Shown: positions 15,558 to 25,425, numbered from the stretch's first letter. The stretch: 35,705 nt of DNA from JACNLN01 sp964626495 (GCA_964626495.1 CAZVFT010000011.1:1-35705), one strand, 5' to 3'. Numbers and translations: made by a program. The notes: generated by a model not told the origin, from the letters alone.

Positions 15558-16664
15558 ATGTCAGATAATAAACCAAAGATACATCTCGTTGTAGGAGCAC
15601 GACCCAACTACATTAAAGCCAACCCTGTTTATCAAACGCTGGAAGAATTGAATCAATTTGACCTCAAACTGATCAATACCGGACAGCATTACGATCACAA
15701 TATGTCATCCCTCTTTTTTGATGAACTTGGGATGAAATCTCCTGATATTGATCTGGAAGTAGGCTCGGGTAGACATGGTGAACAGACCGCAAAAATTATG
15801 GAACGTTATGAAAAAATTTTATATGACGATACCCCAGATCTGGTCATTGTCTTCGGGGATGTCAATTCTACTATCGCATGTTCATTAGCTGCAGTAAAAC
15901 TACATATTACCACAGCTCATGTAGAAGCAGGTCTTCGCAGTTTTGATCGAACGATGCCGGAAGAGATTAATCGTATTCTCACCGACCAGATTTCAAACCT
16001 TCTGTTTATCACTTGTCCCGATGCAGCTGACAATCTTACCAAAGAAGGAATATCCGAAGCTAAAATTCATTTTGTGGGAAATACCATGATTGACTCCCTT
16101 GTGCAATTTTTATCACACTTCGAACGATCCTCAATTCAGGAAAAATTAGGCGTTACCAAACCATATGCTCTCATGACCTTTCATCGTCCATCCAATGTGG
16201 ATGATGAAATAAATCTGGTAAAACTTGTCCGCGCTTTAGAAGAAACCACTACGTTCTTAAATTGCATTTTCCCTATTCACCCTCGGACTCGAAAGATGTT
16301 AAAAGAATATGGACTTCTGGATGCTTTAAAATCCAATCCCAGATTTTTTATTACTGAACCTATCGGATATACCGATTTCATGTGTCTTCAGAAAAATGCA
16401 GACATTGTTTTAACGGATTCAGGAGGTATTCAAGAAGAATCTACATTTTTTGGTGTTCCCTGCTTAACTATCCGAGATAATACAGAACGTCCCATCACAA
16501 TAACTCAAGGAACAAATAAAGTCATTGGAACAAGTTATGATAATATTCCAACGGAAGTTGAAAGTGTGCTATCGGAAAAGATAGATACCAATAGATGCCC
16601 AGAGCTGTGGGATGGTAAATCAGCAAAGCGAATTAGTAAAATCATTTCAACTTTGTTCATCTAA
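15558..16664 (+). CDS. wecB: UDP-N-acetylglucosamine 2-epimerase (non-hydrolysing)
   Basis: Interconverts UDP-GlcNAc and UDP-ManNAc for surface polysaccharide synthesis; 368 residues, cytoplasmic, GT-B fold. Family motifs are all present: VVGARPNYIKANP at the N-terminus, TGQHYDHNMS, VFGDVNST (catalytic-site Asp), AHVEAGLRS (Glu), MPEEINR (Glu), MTFHRPSNVD (His), and the UDP-binding TDSGGIQEES followed by RDNTERPIT. I place the start at the ATG giving MSDNKPKIH, because the longer frame from a TTG at 15534 adds 8 residues with no homology to the family start. No Shine-Dalgarno is visible. No other polysaccharide genes are adjacent, so which polymer it serves is unknown. Confidence 0.93.
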   Translation: MSDNKPKIHLVVGARPNYIKANPVYQTLEELNQFDLKLINTGQHYDHNMSSLFFDELGMKSPDIDLEVGSGRHGEQTAKIMERYEKILYDDTPDLVIVFGDVNSTIACSLAAVKLHITTAHVEAGLRSFDRTMPEEINRILTDQISNLLFITCPDAADNLTKEGISEAKIHFVGNTMIDSLVQFLSHFERSSIQEKLGVTKPYALMTFHRPSNVDDEINLVKLVRALEETTTFLNCIFPIHPRTRKMLKEYGLLDALKSNPRFFITEPIGYTDFMCLQKNADIVLTDSGGIQEESTFFGVPCLTIRDNTERPITITQGTNKVIGTSYDNIPTEVESVLSEKIDTNRCPELWDGKSAKRISKIISTLFI

Positions 16665-16765
16665 AAATATTTGCTAATACAAGATAGCTCTCATATACCA
16701 AGAGTCCAGAATATAAATAAATCTTTTTGGACTAATTTGTATCATAGTTAAATTTTAAAAAAATA

Positions 16766-17974
16766 ATGCTTGAACCCACTTTAGCTCTTATAGGTCTTAT
16801 TCTTTCTGCTTTCTTTTCCGGGAGTGAAATTGTCTTTATCCAGGCAAATCCAATACAGGTGGAGGTCTGGAAAAAACAGGGACGGAGGATTGCAGGCAGA
16901 ACTCATCTTCTTCTCGCCGAACCTGAACGCTATCTCACCACCGTTCTCGTTGGGACAAATATTGCCAACGTTCTAACTTCCTCATTTGCTACCGTTATTT
17001 TAATCAAGTCTGGGATTTCTCCCCTGTTGGCTGCTTTTACCATTACAGTCATCATCCTCATCTTTGGCGAGATTGTTCCCAAGGTTATTTTTCGCGACCA
17101 TGCTACATCCTTGTCAGTAATGATTACCCCACTTATCCGTCTCTTTGAAATTATTCTCACACCATTCGTAAAATTAGTGCAAAGCTATTCCCGATTAATT
17201 ACCTCCCAGCAGAATATCACGTCTTCTCATTTATCCCGGCAGGAACTGAAGTGGCTTTTCAGGTCTGTGGAGACTTCTGAAGAATATGAAGAAGAAGAAA
17301 AAGAAGTTATCACCAACATTTTTGAATTTGGAACTAACCCTGTCTATCTGGCTATGACTCCCAGGTCGGATATTATTGCCATCAGGGAAGATACCTCCAT
17401 TCAAGAAGTGATAGAAATTTTCATTGATACGGGTTATTCAAAACTCCCCGTATATCGAGATAAGCTGGATGAAATCGTTGGAATTGTTTTTCTACATGAT
17501 CTCTTTACCTCTCCTTCCTCCCTGAAGTCTGTTATAAAACCACCAATCTTTACCCTCTCCTCCATCACTGCCAGAGAAGTCCTGGAAGAACTACAAAGAC
17601 AAAATTCCAGTATCGCCATCGTTAAGAACGACAAAGGAAAGACATCCGGACTTGTAACTGTGGAAGATCTGATGGAGGAGATTTTTGGTGAATTCGAGGA
17701 TGTATTCGACGATACCGGTAGGAAGATTAATCAACTTACCGATGGCAACCTCATTGTAGACAGTCTTGTGGAAATTAATGATTTAAACAGACGCTTCAAT
17801 TATCAAATTGCTGAAGGGAATTATGAAACCATTGGCGGATTCATTCTCTCAAAACTTGGTAGATTTCCACGAACAGGAGAGATTCTGGATTTTGGAACAT
17901 TTCGTGTAAGGGTATTAAAGCGGTCACCAAACCGACTTGAAAGACTTCTCCTTTCCCAGAAAAAATCTTCATAG
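16766..17974 (+). CDS. CNNM/CorC (HlyC) family transporter with CBS pair
   Basis: 402-residue membrane protein of the hemolysin-C/CorC/CNNM family. The N-terminal DUF21/CNNM transmembrane domain (about 1-150) shows LSAFFSGSEIVFI near the start, GTNIANVLTSS, and FGEIVPKVIF, the conserved small-residue and Glu-Pro motif of the family. Two CBS domains (about 200-310) are followed by the CorC_HlyC C-terminal domain (about 325-395, GNLIVDSLVEINDLN, GFILSKLGRFPRTGE). Members are implicated in Mg2+/Co2+ export and are regulated by Mg-ATP binding to CBS; ion specificity here is inferred. The ATG has no clear ribosome binding site. It stands 100 nt after wecB with no obvious link. Confidence 0.92.
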   Translation: MLEPTLALIGLILSAFFSGSEIVFIQANPIQVEVWKKQGRRIAGRTHLLLAEPERYLTTVLVGTNIANVLTSSFATVILIKSGISPLLAAFTITVIILIFGEIVPKVIFRDHATSLSVMITPLIRLFEIILTPFVKLVQSYSRLITSQQNITSSHLSRQELKWLFRSVETSEEYEEEEKEVITNIFEFGTNPVYLAMTPRSDIIAIREDTSIQEVIEIFIDTGYSKLPVYRDKLDEIVGIVFLHDLFTSPSSLKSVIKPPIFTLSSITAREVLEELQRQNSSIAIVKNDKGKTSGLVTVEDLMEEIFGEFEDVFDDTGRKINQLTDGNLIVDSLVEINDLNRRFNYQIAEGNYETIGGFILSKLGRFPRTGEILDFGTFRVRVLKRSPNRLERLLLSQKKSS

Positions 17975-18109
17975 GTATAATTTCACCATCTGCCCCCAAC
18001 ATAAGGACACTTGCATTTTTTCTTCAATATCAATAGGGGAAATCCGTATATTTGAGACCAATATTGATGGATATCTTACCTGTTGCTAACAACAACTACT
18101 TTCTTATAG

Positions 18110-19477
18110 ATGCTCGATAAATACCTCAACGAATTTGCCAATTTTCTCTGGGGAACTCCTTTACTAATACTGATGCTTGGCGGTGGACTGTTTTTCACTA
18201 TTTATTCACGATTTATTCCATTTCGCTATCTGAAACACGGAGTGGACATCATTCGAGGTAAGTATGATAGCCCGGATGATCCCGGTCAGATTAACCATTT
18301 TCAGGCGTTATCCAGTGCTCTTGCCAGTACAGTTGGAATGGGAAACATCAGTGGTGTGGCAGTAGCCATTCAGACAGGTGGTCCAGGTGCTCTATTCTGG
18401 ATGTGGGTCAGCGCTATCGTAGGGTCTGCCACAAAGTTTTTTACCTGTTCCCTGGCTGTGATGTACAGGGGTAAAGACGATCAAGGAGAAATCCAGGGCG
18501 GTCCAATGTATGTCATCACCGAAGCTTTAGGAACCCGTTTCCGCCCTCTCTCTCTCCTTTTCAGTGTGGCAGGATTATTTGGCTGTCTTTCATTATTTCA
18601 GGCAAATCAGCTTACACAGATTATTCGGGATGAAATTTTCTTACCATACCAGCTTTTTTCTCAAAATCAATTCATCGGAGATTTGACTGTTGGGGTTTTC
18701 ATTGCAATTCTTGTGTCTCTTGTAATTTTTGGGGGCATCCGGAGAATCGGGCTGGTAGCATCCCGAATGGTACCGGGTATGGTTATCCTGTACCTAATTG
18801 CGGGTATTTTCATTGTTCTTTACAATATCACCGATATTCCATACTACATTGCTCTTATTGTGAGAGATGCTTTCACAGGTGAAGCGGTATTAGGAGGTGC
18901 AGTAGGAACCGTCATAATTACCGGTATACGAAGAGCTGCTTTTTCAAATGAAGCAGGAATTGGCACGGAAGCTATGGCTCATGGAGCTGCTAAAACGAAG
19001 GAACCAATCCGTGAAGGGTTGGTAGCAATGATAGGACCCTTCGTGGATACAATTTTAGTATGCAGTATTACAGCCATGGTGATTCTTTCCACCGGGGTGT
19101 GGCAAAACTCAGAAGCCAATGGAGTAACGCTGACGACCCAAGCCTTTAATGCAGGACTCCCAGTTGTGGGGAAATATATTTTATTGATCAGTGTTGTAGT
19201 GTTCAGTATCTCTACGATGATTGGATATTCGTACTACGGTTCAAAATGCACAGCATTTCTTTTTGGAACAAGATGGAAAAAGTCCTACCGAATATTTTAC
19301 ACGATTACGCTTGTTATCGGCGCAGTAATCTCAATTGATGCGGTTATTAATTTTTTAGACGGAATGTTCGCCCTGATGGCTATTCCAACGGTGATATCAA
19401 CTATCATCCTTGCACCTCGTGTCATGAACGCAGCCAGTATTTACTTTGAAAATCTGAAAAATATAAAGTCCACTTAA
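18110..19477 (+). CDS. Sodium:alanine/glycine symporter (AGCS family)
   Basis: 455-residue inner-membrane transporter with about 10-11 hydrophobic helices. It carries the AGCS signature GGPGALFWMWVSAIVG and the flanking STVGMGNISGVAVAIQ and QGGPMYVI motifs. A second conserved block, AAFSNEAGIGTEAMAHGAAK, is also present. It is expected to take up alanine or glycine with Na+ (or H+). Length is typical of the family. The ATG at 18110 lacks a Shine-Dalgarno. The neighbours (a CNNM transporter before, an LptF/G-like permease 248 nt after) do not suggest an operon. Confidence 0.93.
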   Translation: MLDKYLNEFANFLWGTPLLILMLGGGLFFTIYSRFIPFRYLKHGVDIIRGKYDSPDDPGQINHFQALSSALASTVGMGNISGVAVAIQTGGPGALFWMWVSAIVGSATKFFTCSLAVMYRGKDDQGEIQGGPMYVITEALGTRFRPLSLLFSVAGLFGCLSLFQANQLTQIIRDEIFLPYQLFSQNQFIGDLTVGVFIAILVSLVIFGGIRRIGLVASRMVPGMVILYLIAGIFIVLYNITDIPYYIALIVRDAFTGEAVLGGAVGTVIITGIRRAAFSNEAGIGTEAMAHGAAKTKEPIREGLVAMIGPFVDTILVCSITAMVILSTGVWQNSEANGVTLTTQAFNAGLPVVGKYILLISVVVFSISTMIGYSYYGSKCTAFLFGTRWKKSYRIFYTITLVIGAVISIDAVINFLDGMFALMAIPTVISTIILAPRVMNAASIYFENLKNIKST

Positions 19478-19578
19478 ATATCAATACAAGAGCATGAAAT
19501 ATTGTTAATATGGATAATTCATCATACCTTGGGATACCTGTGGGAACATATGTTTATTTGCGGGTGGTTCATCTACTT

Positions 19579-19590
19579 CCGAAGCTTCGG
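19579..19590. repeat. 12-bp palindrome CCGAAGCTTCGG in spacer
   Basis: A perfect 12-bp palindrome stands in an otherwise AT-rich 248-nt spacer between the symporter and the permease, with CTT before it and GAC after. It is not followed by a T-run, so it is not a typical terminator. It may be a remnant of a dispersed palindromic element; no second copy was seen in this window. Confidence 0.3.
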
Positions 19591-19725
19591 GACAGGTTAA
19601 TGATTGAATCAAGTCAACTCAAACTATTCCCAATAAACCAGTTGGAATTATGAGATGTTTGTACCAGTTCGATTATGGAAATTTTATTTCCTAAATGAGT
19701 TCACTCTGTGTAACTTGATATAGAT

Positions 19726-20817
19726 ATGAGAAAACTTGATTTATATCTAATAAAGCAGTTTTTATCCATTCTTACTGCTTCCATTTGTGCTTTTACCTCC
19801 ATATTCGTTATTGTGGATCTCATTGAAAATCTTGATAAGTTTATCGATTCTTCAGTCCCCATAACCATCATTTCACAGTACTATCTTTATTACTTCCCGT
19901 GGTTCATCAATATTGGTTTACCGATGGGAATGTTAATTGCCACCATTTTCACATTTGGTCTGATGGCAAAACGAAATGAAATGGTAGCAATGAAATCATC
20001 AGGAATCAGTTTGTACCGGATTGCTGTTCCAATCATATTTATCTCCATTATGGTGAGCATGATGTCTTTTTATTTTGATAACCAACTGGTGACGCTGGGT
20101 AACCAGAAACGCCAGACGATTGAAAAGGAACACTTGAAAAAACAGGGCAGGAAATATTATCGAGAGCGCAGGAATAACATTTTTCTTCAAAAATCAAATA
20201 AATTTCATATTGCCATCGATCGATATCAATCCAAACGAGAAAAAGCTCTCGGAGTGTCTATGCAATTTTTGGAATCTGGTACCCTTCTAAAAAGAATTGA
20301 TACTAAATGGATGAAATGGGATCCTGAAAAGAGAACCTGGAATCTTCACATCTATGCCATACGAGAATTCCAACCTGATGGATTTGAATCCAGTGTACAT
20401 TTTTCTAATGAAGATACACTTCTGGTTCTAGATTTTACGCCAAAAGATATTTCCCTGGAGGCTATTTCGCCAGAGGAACGTAACTTTGTTCAGTTAAAAG
20501 GATTTATTAAGGAATTGAGAAATAATGGTGTAGATACCACTCGGTGGGAAGTAAATCTTCACAACAAGCTTTCATTTGCATTTACCAATCTCATTGTGGT
20601 TCTTTTTGGTTTACCTCTTGTGACAGCCAGAACAAAGGGAAGTCTTGCTTTCGGAGCTGGGATGAGTGTATTTGTTATTTTTGGTTATTATGCTTTTATT
20701 CGGTTCGGACAAACCCTCGGTTATAAGGGGATAGTTGAGCCCTTAATTTCTGCCTGGATTGGAAATATCGTATTTTCGGTGGGTGGGATTATATTGATGA
20801 TATTCTCGAAGAAGTAG
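19726..20817 (+). CDS. LptF/LptG family permease (YjgP/YjgQ)
   Basis: 363-residue inner-membrane protein of the LPS-transport permease family. The N-terminus MRKLDLYLIKQFLSILTA is typical, followed by three TM helices up to about residue 125. A periplasmic beta-rich domain (about 130-285) comes next, and three C-terminal helices (about 285-360), including NKLSFAFTNLIVVLFGLPLV, close the protein. Together with LptB it would extract lipopolysaccharide from the inner membrane toward LptC/A. Whether this is LptF or LptG cannot be decided. Only one of the two usual paralogues is here; the partner must be elsewhere. Its stop codon ends at 20817, directly against the stop of the convergent gene starting at 20818. 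Confidence 0.9.
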   Translation: MRKLDLYLIKQFLSILTASICAFTSIFVIVDLIENLDKFIDSSVPITIISQYYLYYFPWFINIGLPMGMLIATIFTFGLMAKRNEMVAMKSSGISLYRIAVPIIFISIMVSMMSFYFDNQLVTLGNQKRQTIEKEHLKKQGRKYYRERRNNIFLQKSNKFHIAIDRYQSKREKALGVSMQFLESGTLLKRIDTKWMKWDPEKRTWNLHIYAIREFQPDGFESSVHFSNEDTLLVLDFTPKDISLEAISPEERNFVQLKGFIKELRNNGVDTTRWEVNLHNKLSFAFTNLIVVLFGLPLVTARTKGSLAFGAGMSVFVIFGYYAFIRFGQTLGYKGIVEPLISAWIGNIVFSVGGIILMIFSKK

Positions 20818-22197
20818 TTACTTTCCTCTCCCCTTCAGACCCGTAATCGTTAATCCCATAGAAATTCCAAGTCCCTCCATACTGTGAATCCATAATCCAT
20901 TTCGGAAAGCGAGACCAAAATCAAACATTACTGGTCCAAAATACCATCCAAAACCAAGTCCAAATTCTTTAAAATCAGCACCAGCCCAACTGTATCCAAT
21001 TCTGAGCGGGAACCCGGGGAATCGAGTGAATTCTGCTCCGATAGACCATTTCCATCTTCTCATTACATACAGTTTATCTTGAAACCCTGCTACGAGGTCG
21101 GAAATGATAAGAATATCCGGATCCACCTGCTTGGATATTCCAAACCGGAGGAGAGATGGATATCGTGTAGAAAAAGGTCTAGCTTGCCCTTCGTCTGTGG
21201 TATCTCTCACCACCAATCGAGATGATGTAAAGATATCGTCATAATCCATATCAATCATCTGAAGAGCATTGAGACTATCAATCTCAAATTCGTAAACCAT
21301 CGCCGAGCCATCTACAACTTCTTCCCCACCAAAAGTAAAGAGTCCATGTTGTTCATCTACCCCTAAAATATCCTTAATTAAAGATGGTTTGTTCCAGGAA
21401 ATTGTTCCAAAAAGATTAATTATGGACACACCTAATGTCCATCCGTTAAACTCATTTGTTCGGAATCCTATATCAAGCCCAAATCCGCTCCCGCCGATTC
21501 CCTGTCGAACAAAATAACGACCACTACCATAAAATGCTGTTGTGTCAGTAACAAGACTAATTTCAGTTGAATCGGGATCAATGCCGAGGTAAAAAAGCCC
21601 CTGAAGATATTTCAACGTAACACCCCATGAAAATTTTTCATACGGTACAGCAAAAGAGAAACCATACTCAGCAAGACCAATTGTTTCAAAATCGAGCGAT
21701 ATATCCATTGACTTTCCCATAGGATTTCCTTCGAGCATGAGCCTAAAAACATCTTCAGGAACACTGAGATCACTAACCATCACAATATCGCTGGTAAAAG
21801 CCATATTTCCTGCTGAATAATTCATCACAGGAATCGCCATATGGGTATCAACAGTTAGATCAAGAGCATGACTGTATGCTAATTCATCAAAAATTTCTTT
21901 TTTCTTCGCCTGATTATTTCGTTCCAAGTTTACACCACTTAATCCTGACCACCTTTCCAGAGAGAAAAAATTATTTACAAAACCAAAATTGACGGTTCCC
22001 ATCTGCCACATAAATGGTTTGTCGAACTGGTAGGCAAGGTTAGCTGGATTAACCCCCACTGCATAAACACCATCAGCTATGACAGTATAAGATCCTGCTA
22101 AAGCTGTCATACGGGGATCTCTTTTGGCTTGTGGATAGAGAAAATTCCAGCCTACACTTAATATAACTAAAATTAGTATAATTCGCCTAAGATTCAT
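20818..22197 (-). CDS. PorV/FadL-like outer-membrane beta-barrel protein
   Basis: 459 residues with a signal peptide (about 1-24, ending YPQA). The mature start DPRMTALAGSYTVIADGVYAVGVNPANLAYQF is the pattern of PorV/UPF0164-type and DUF5723-type barrels, where a conserved gene-product start precedes a NPA motif. The rest alternates short aromatic beta strands with loops, and the C-terminus is rich in strands (FGLGFGWYFGPVMFDFGLAF). It is probably an outer-membrane channel or secretion-associated barrel. The upstream 980-residue lipoprotein gene ends 126 nt before it on the same strand, so they may be cotranscribed. The precise family and substrate are unknown. Confidence 0.8.
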   Translation of the reverse strand: MNLRRIILILVILSVGWNFLYPQAKRDPRMTALAGSYTVIADGVYAVGVNPANLAYQFDKPFMWQMGTVNFGFVNNFFSLERWSGLSGVNLERNNQAKKKEIFDELAYSHALDLTVDTHMAIPVMNYSAGNMAFTSDIVMVSDLSVPEDVFRLMLEGNPMGKSMDISLDFETIGLAEYGFSFAVPYEKFSWGVTLKYLQGLFYLGIDPDSTEISLVTDTTAFYGSGRYFVRQGIGGSGFGLDIGFRTNEFNGWTLGVSIINLFGTISWNKPSLIKDILGVDEQHGLFTFGGEEVVDGSAMVYEFEIDSLNALQMIDMDYDDIFTSSRLVVRDTTDEGQARPFSTRYPSLLRFGISKQVDPDILIISDLVAGFQDKLYVMRRWKWSIGAEFTRFPGFPLRIGYSWAGADFKEFGLGFGWYFGPVMFDFGLAFRNGLWIHSMEGLGISMGLTITGLKGRGK

Positions 22198-22323
22198 TAC
22201 TTTGTTACTTCAAAGAGATAGACACTTCCTTATTTAAATTCTTGATATGAAACCGGTTTGCCATAATCTTACATTTACAATTATCTCATATTTGTTAGAA
22301 TTCTCCCTCGGTCAATTACTCTT

Positions 22324-25266
22324 TCAATTTCGAATTCTCTTGATAGCTTGAAACTCGGATTGAATATTCATCGAAACGCTTGTATCCGATAGCACATCAA
22401 AATACCACCCACTCATATCGCATATTGTTCTCGATTCATTACATACTCGAATCCAGTGCCGTCCTGTATCAGATTCAGTGGGTACCCAGATTAATGAATC
22501 AGTATTATCAATAGTATCTGCAATAGAAGACCAGTGTGTATCTTCATCCAATTCAGGTTCATCCACAATTGAAATAAACACCTCTACCCTATCTCCGCTA
22601 ATATTCTCCCCAAGAGACCTCCATCGAATCACCACACTGTCCCCCACAACAAAACTTTGTCCTCCATTTGGATAAACTATAAGTAATTCATTCTCTCCCT
22701 CTTCAAAAAGACCCGTACTGCTAATCTGAAATGTCATAAATGATTTGATCTCAATATAGTCGTTCATTGTAAGGTATACCACATGAGTATCACCATCTTC
22801 TATGGTTCCATTTAGATTGATCATAGGAGCAACATAACGCTGTCCCAAGTCAGATAGTAACCAAATACTACTTGTGTCAATTATGCTGGAATATGTCTTA
22901 TCACCCGGGATATAAACAGCTCCTTCTCTCCCTTCCGTTGAGGATTCTGAATATAATGAATCAGGATCAGGTAAAATAATTTTAATCAATGTATCAATAT
23001 AAGAAATCACGGTATCAATTCCGGAACCACTACTCCGAATAAGGTATGACAATCCCTCAATGCAATCACTTGAGTCTGACATTACATTAAAAATATATAT
23101 ATCTTCCCTCGATGGAGTTAATAAAGAGCAGGCATTCACAACATAAACACTATCTGTGGATTCCCAACCTTCATTTACCACCATGGAATCGCGAAAGGCT
23201 TCCAGACTTTCTGCTGTTGTGTCCAATGGGAAGACATTTTTATTTGAAAACAGGATTGAAAGACTACCACCGATTGGAATATGATTAATGACCCTTGCTG
23301 TGACACTACCACTTACAAGTGAACTACGCAATTGTATCCGTGTATCGTGATCCATCTCCTCAATCGGGGTTTTATTCACAGGAATAAACCTCATTTCATC
23401 CATCCAAACTTCAAAAGGCGCTAAAAGTCTATAAGCACCTCCAATGGTTGCGCCAATTACAATTGTTCCACGTCCATCAATTTTTGCAGTGGAATTCACT
23501 ACTATGGTAGCTGGATCAAAGGATAGCAAATCCACAATCGTTGACTTCCCCGGACCAGGAGGAACGGTTGAACTATCTGACCACATACTGTCCGAAGGCG
23601 AGCCATAGATCAAAGTGGTGGTTCCTTCTCGGCTCAAACGGATCACCGTTTTCGTTGTATCGGCAGAAGTCTCAGGACTTCCCATAGTTGCTCTTACAGA
23701 AACGATAGATGAATCCCCAAATGTATTAACTCCAACCATGTCAATATCAAGCATTACAGGCAGCTGGATTTGATTAAACATAATAAATTCAATCTTGACA
23801 TCGGTAAATGCCATACCTATAAATCCTTGGGGCATTCCCTCCAATGACTGCGTGGTGGTAGGGAATTGCTGAATGATATTAGCTTGAAGGGATTCAAATT
23901 GGAACTCATCCACCTGAACTCTTCCTGTGATATTACCCAATTCAGAACCGTCAAGCGGAATAGTAGTCTGTTGTGAATCCAAGATCGCAGAAACATCGAC
24001 GATAAGAGCCGTAAGGGCACTATCCTCCCCCAAAGGATTTGCAAAAGTATAACTGTTGATATCAAATATTTTTGAATAGGTTGGGATATCACTACTTAAT
24101 ACCGTGTCAATTTTCACAGAATCTGATCCAACAGGGGGAATAAAATTTCTGAAATTCATCGTGAAATTAATGTTAAAAGGGAACGTACTTTTTAAGTTAG
24201 AAACACGAATTTCATTTACATTAAGTTCCTGCACATCAGCAAATTCTCCAGAATAAATTTCTATATCAGATTGAAAACTAAACTCGGGTAATTCAGGTGA
24301 TATATCTGTTTCAGCAATTTGGACAACAGCCTCATCAAAACCAGAAATCCTCAAGCGAATGGACATATTAATTTGAATTGAGTCACCCTCATTAATAGTC
24401 AGGGTATTGTTTACAGTATCCTGTTCTAACGTTAAGCCAATTTCCATACGGATGGTCGAACCTAAAGAATCACCCCCAATCAATGTCTGTTTTGGAAATT
24501 CTTGGTCTTTCGATAGATAAGAATTTGCGTGGTGTGCCAATGTATCCAACGGACCTTTCGTATCCGTTAATAATCGAAAATTAATATCCTGGATTGCTGT
24601 TGGAATCCCATTATTCTTAATGTAGGTCATAAACATACTGGTATCAGTTTGGCTATCTTCTTGAATAACAATTGCCTCAATTGAAGCAATAAATTCAGGA
24701 AGATCACTGGGTTCCGGTAATTCAATGTCCACAATAATTGTCGTATCAAATGCTGCGGCGATTGTATTCCAAGTCTCGGTAAAAATTGTTTTATCTGTAC
24801 TTGGTGGAACATTAAATGGTTGATATAAAGTATCATACAACTGTCCACCAGGAGCAAGTTGAATAGGTGGAATGGGTATTGTTGTATCTATAGTCACACT
24901 CAACGTTGGTGCAATGATTGGGTCTTGATCAAATGGTACATCTTCGTTGACAACCACTCGCAGGAAAGATGGATCAATAGAAGTATCTGGCAGATCACCT
25001 TCAAAAATAATCTGCATCCCAGAATCAGGACCTTGAAAGATTTGTACGCTGTCTACAATTTCACCAAGATTATAACGTTCCTCAATTAAAGGGATGTTTA
25101 AATTTACATTCCACGTGGGTGTGTCAAAGTCAGCAGGATTACGAAAATCACAACTGTTGACAATAAATAGACCAGTAGTAAACAAAACAACTAATACTAC
25201 ACCAATTTTTCGATTAAAAATTTTACCCATTTTGAAATGCAAGAACGACTTAGTTGATTTTTCCAC
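22324..25266 (-). CDS. Large lipoprotein of unknown function with C-terminal PNGG-type domain
   Basis: 980 residues from a GTG start; an in-frame ATG at 25230 would give a more typical lipoprotein signal peptide (MGKIFNRKIGVVLVVLFTTG, then LFIVNSC). The lipobox VNSC places lipidation at Cys39 of the long form. The body is beta-rich and full of Asp, Ser, Thr and Ile, with several stretches that look like repeated immunoglobulin or LEA-like sandwich folds (for example IKNNGIPTAIQDINFRLL). Near the C-terminus, VYPNGGQSFVVGDSVVIRW matches the PNGGE-type domain common in secreted proteins of FCB bacteria. No catalytic motif is recognised. It would be anchored to a membrane and probably surface-exposed, produced with the barrel gene downstream. 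A terminator upstream (25361-25395) separates it from ahcY, so it needs its own promoter. Confidence 0.78.
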   Translation of the reverse strand: MEKSTKSFLHFKMGKIFNRKIGVVLVVLFTTGLFIVNSCDFRNPADFDTPTWNVNLNIPLIEERYNLGEIVDSVQIFQGPDSGMQIIFEGDLPDTSIDPSFLRVVVNEDVPFDQDPIIAPTLSVTIDTTIPIPPIQLAPGGQLYDTLYQPFNVPPSTDKTIFTETWNTIAAAFDTTIIVDIELPEPSDLPEFIASIEAIVIQEDSQTDTSMFMTYIKNNGIPTAIQDINFRLLTDTKGPLDTLAHHANSYLSKDQEFPKQTLIGGDSLGSTIRMEIGLTLEQDTVNNTLTINEGDSIQINMSIRLRISGFDEAVVQIAETDISPELPEFSFQSDIEIYSGEFADVQELNVNEIRVSNLKSTFPFNINFTMNFRNFIPPVGSDSVKIDTVLSSDIPTYSKIFDINSYTFANPLGEDSALTALIVDVSAILDSQQTTIPLDGSELGNITGRVQVDEFQFESLQANIIQQFPTTTQSLEGMPQGFIGMAFTDVKIEFIMFNQIQLPVMLDIDMVGVNTFGDSSIVSVRATMGSPETSADTTKTVIRLSREGTTTLIYGSPSDSMWSDSSTVPPGPGKSTIVDLLSFDPATIVVNSTAKIDGRGTIVIGATIGGAYRLLAPFEVWMDEMRFIPVNKTPIEEMDHDTRIQLRSSLVSGSVTARVINHIPIGGSLSILFSNKNVFPLDTTAESLEAFRDSMVVNEGWESTDSVYVVNACSLLTPSREDIYIFNVMSDSSDCIEGLSYLIRSSGSGIDTVISYIDTLIKIILPDPDSLYSESSTEGREGAVYIPGDKTYSSIIDTSSIWLLSDLGQRYVAPMINLNGTIEDGDTHVVYLTMNDYIEIKSFMTFQISSTGLFEEGENELLIVYPNGGQSFVVGDSVVIRWRSLGENISGDRVEVFISIVDEPELDEDTHWSSIADTIDNTDSLIWVPTESDTGRHWIRVCNESRTICDMSGWYFDVLSDTSVSMNIQSEFQAIKRIRN

Positions 25267-25360
25267 CTTGAAGAAGATTTCGTTTAGTTTTTAACTTTAA
25301 GTAAAACTATCGATAAGAAGGTACACTACTTTTAGTGAGGATTTCCACAAATATTTTATT

Positions 25361-25395
25361 AAAAAAAATGCCATCCACCAGTGGGTAGACAGCAT
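25361..25395 (-). terminator. Rho-independent terminator after ahcY
   Basis: On the minus strand ATGCTGTCTACC pairs with GGTGGATGGCAT (12 bp with some G-U pairs) around a 4-nt loop and is followed by eight T. In plus coordinates the arms are 25368-25379 and 25384-25395 and the A-run is 25361-25368. It lies 30 nt past the ahcY stop and closes the hpf-to-ahcY unit. Confidence 0.88.
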
Positions 25396-25425
25396 CATTC
25401 TATTATCGAACTATTGAGTTGCGAA

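Noticed and set aside
16681..16735. Terminator after wecB from AGTCCA/TGGACT arms
   Set aside because: The stem is only 6 bp with a loop of about 19 nt and no T-run follows, so it does not meet the usual pattern.
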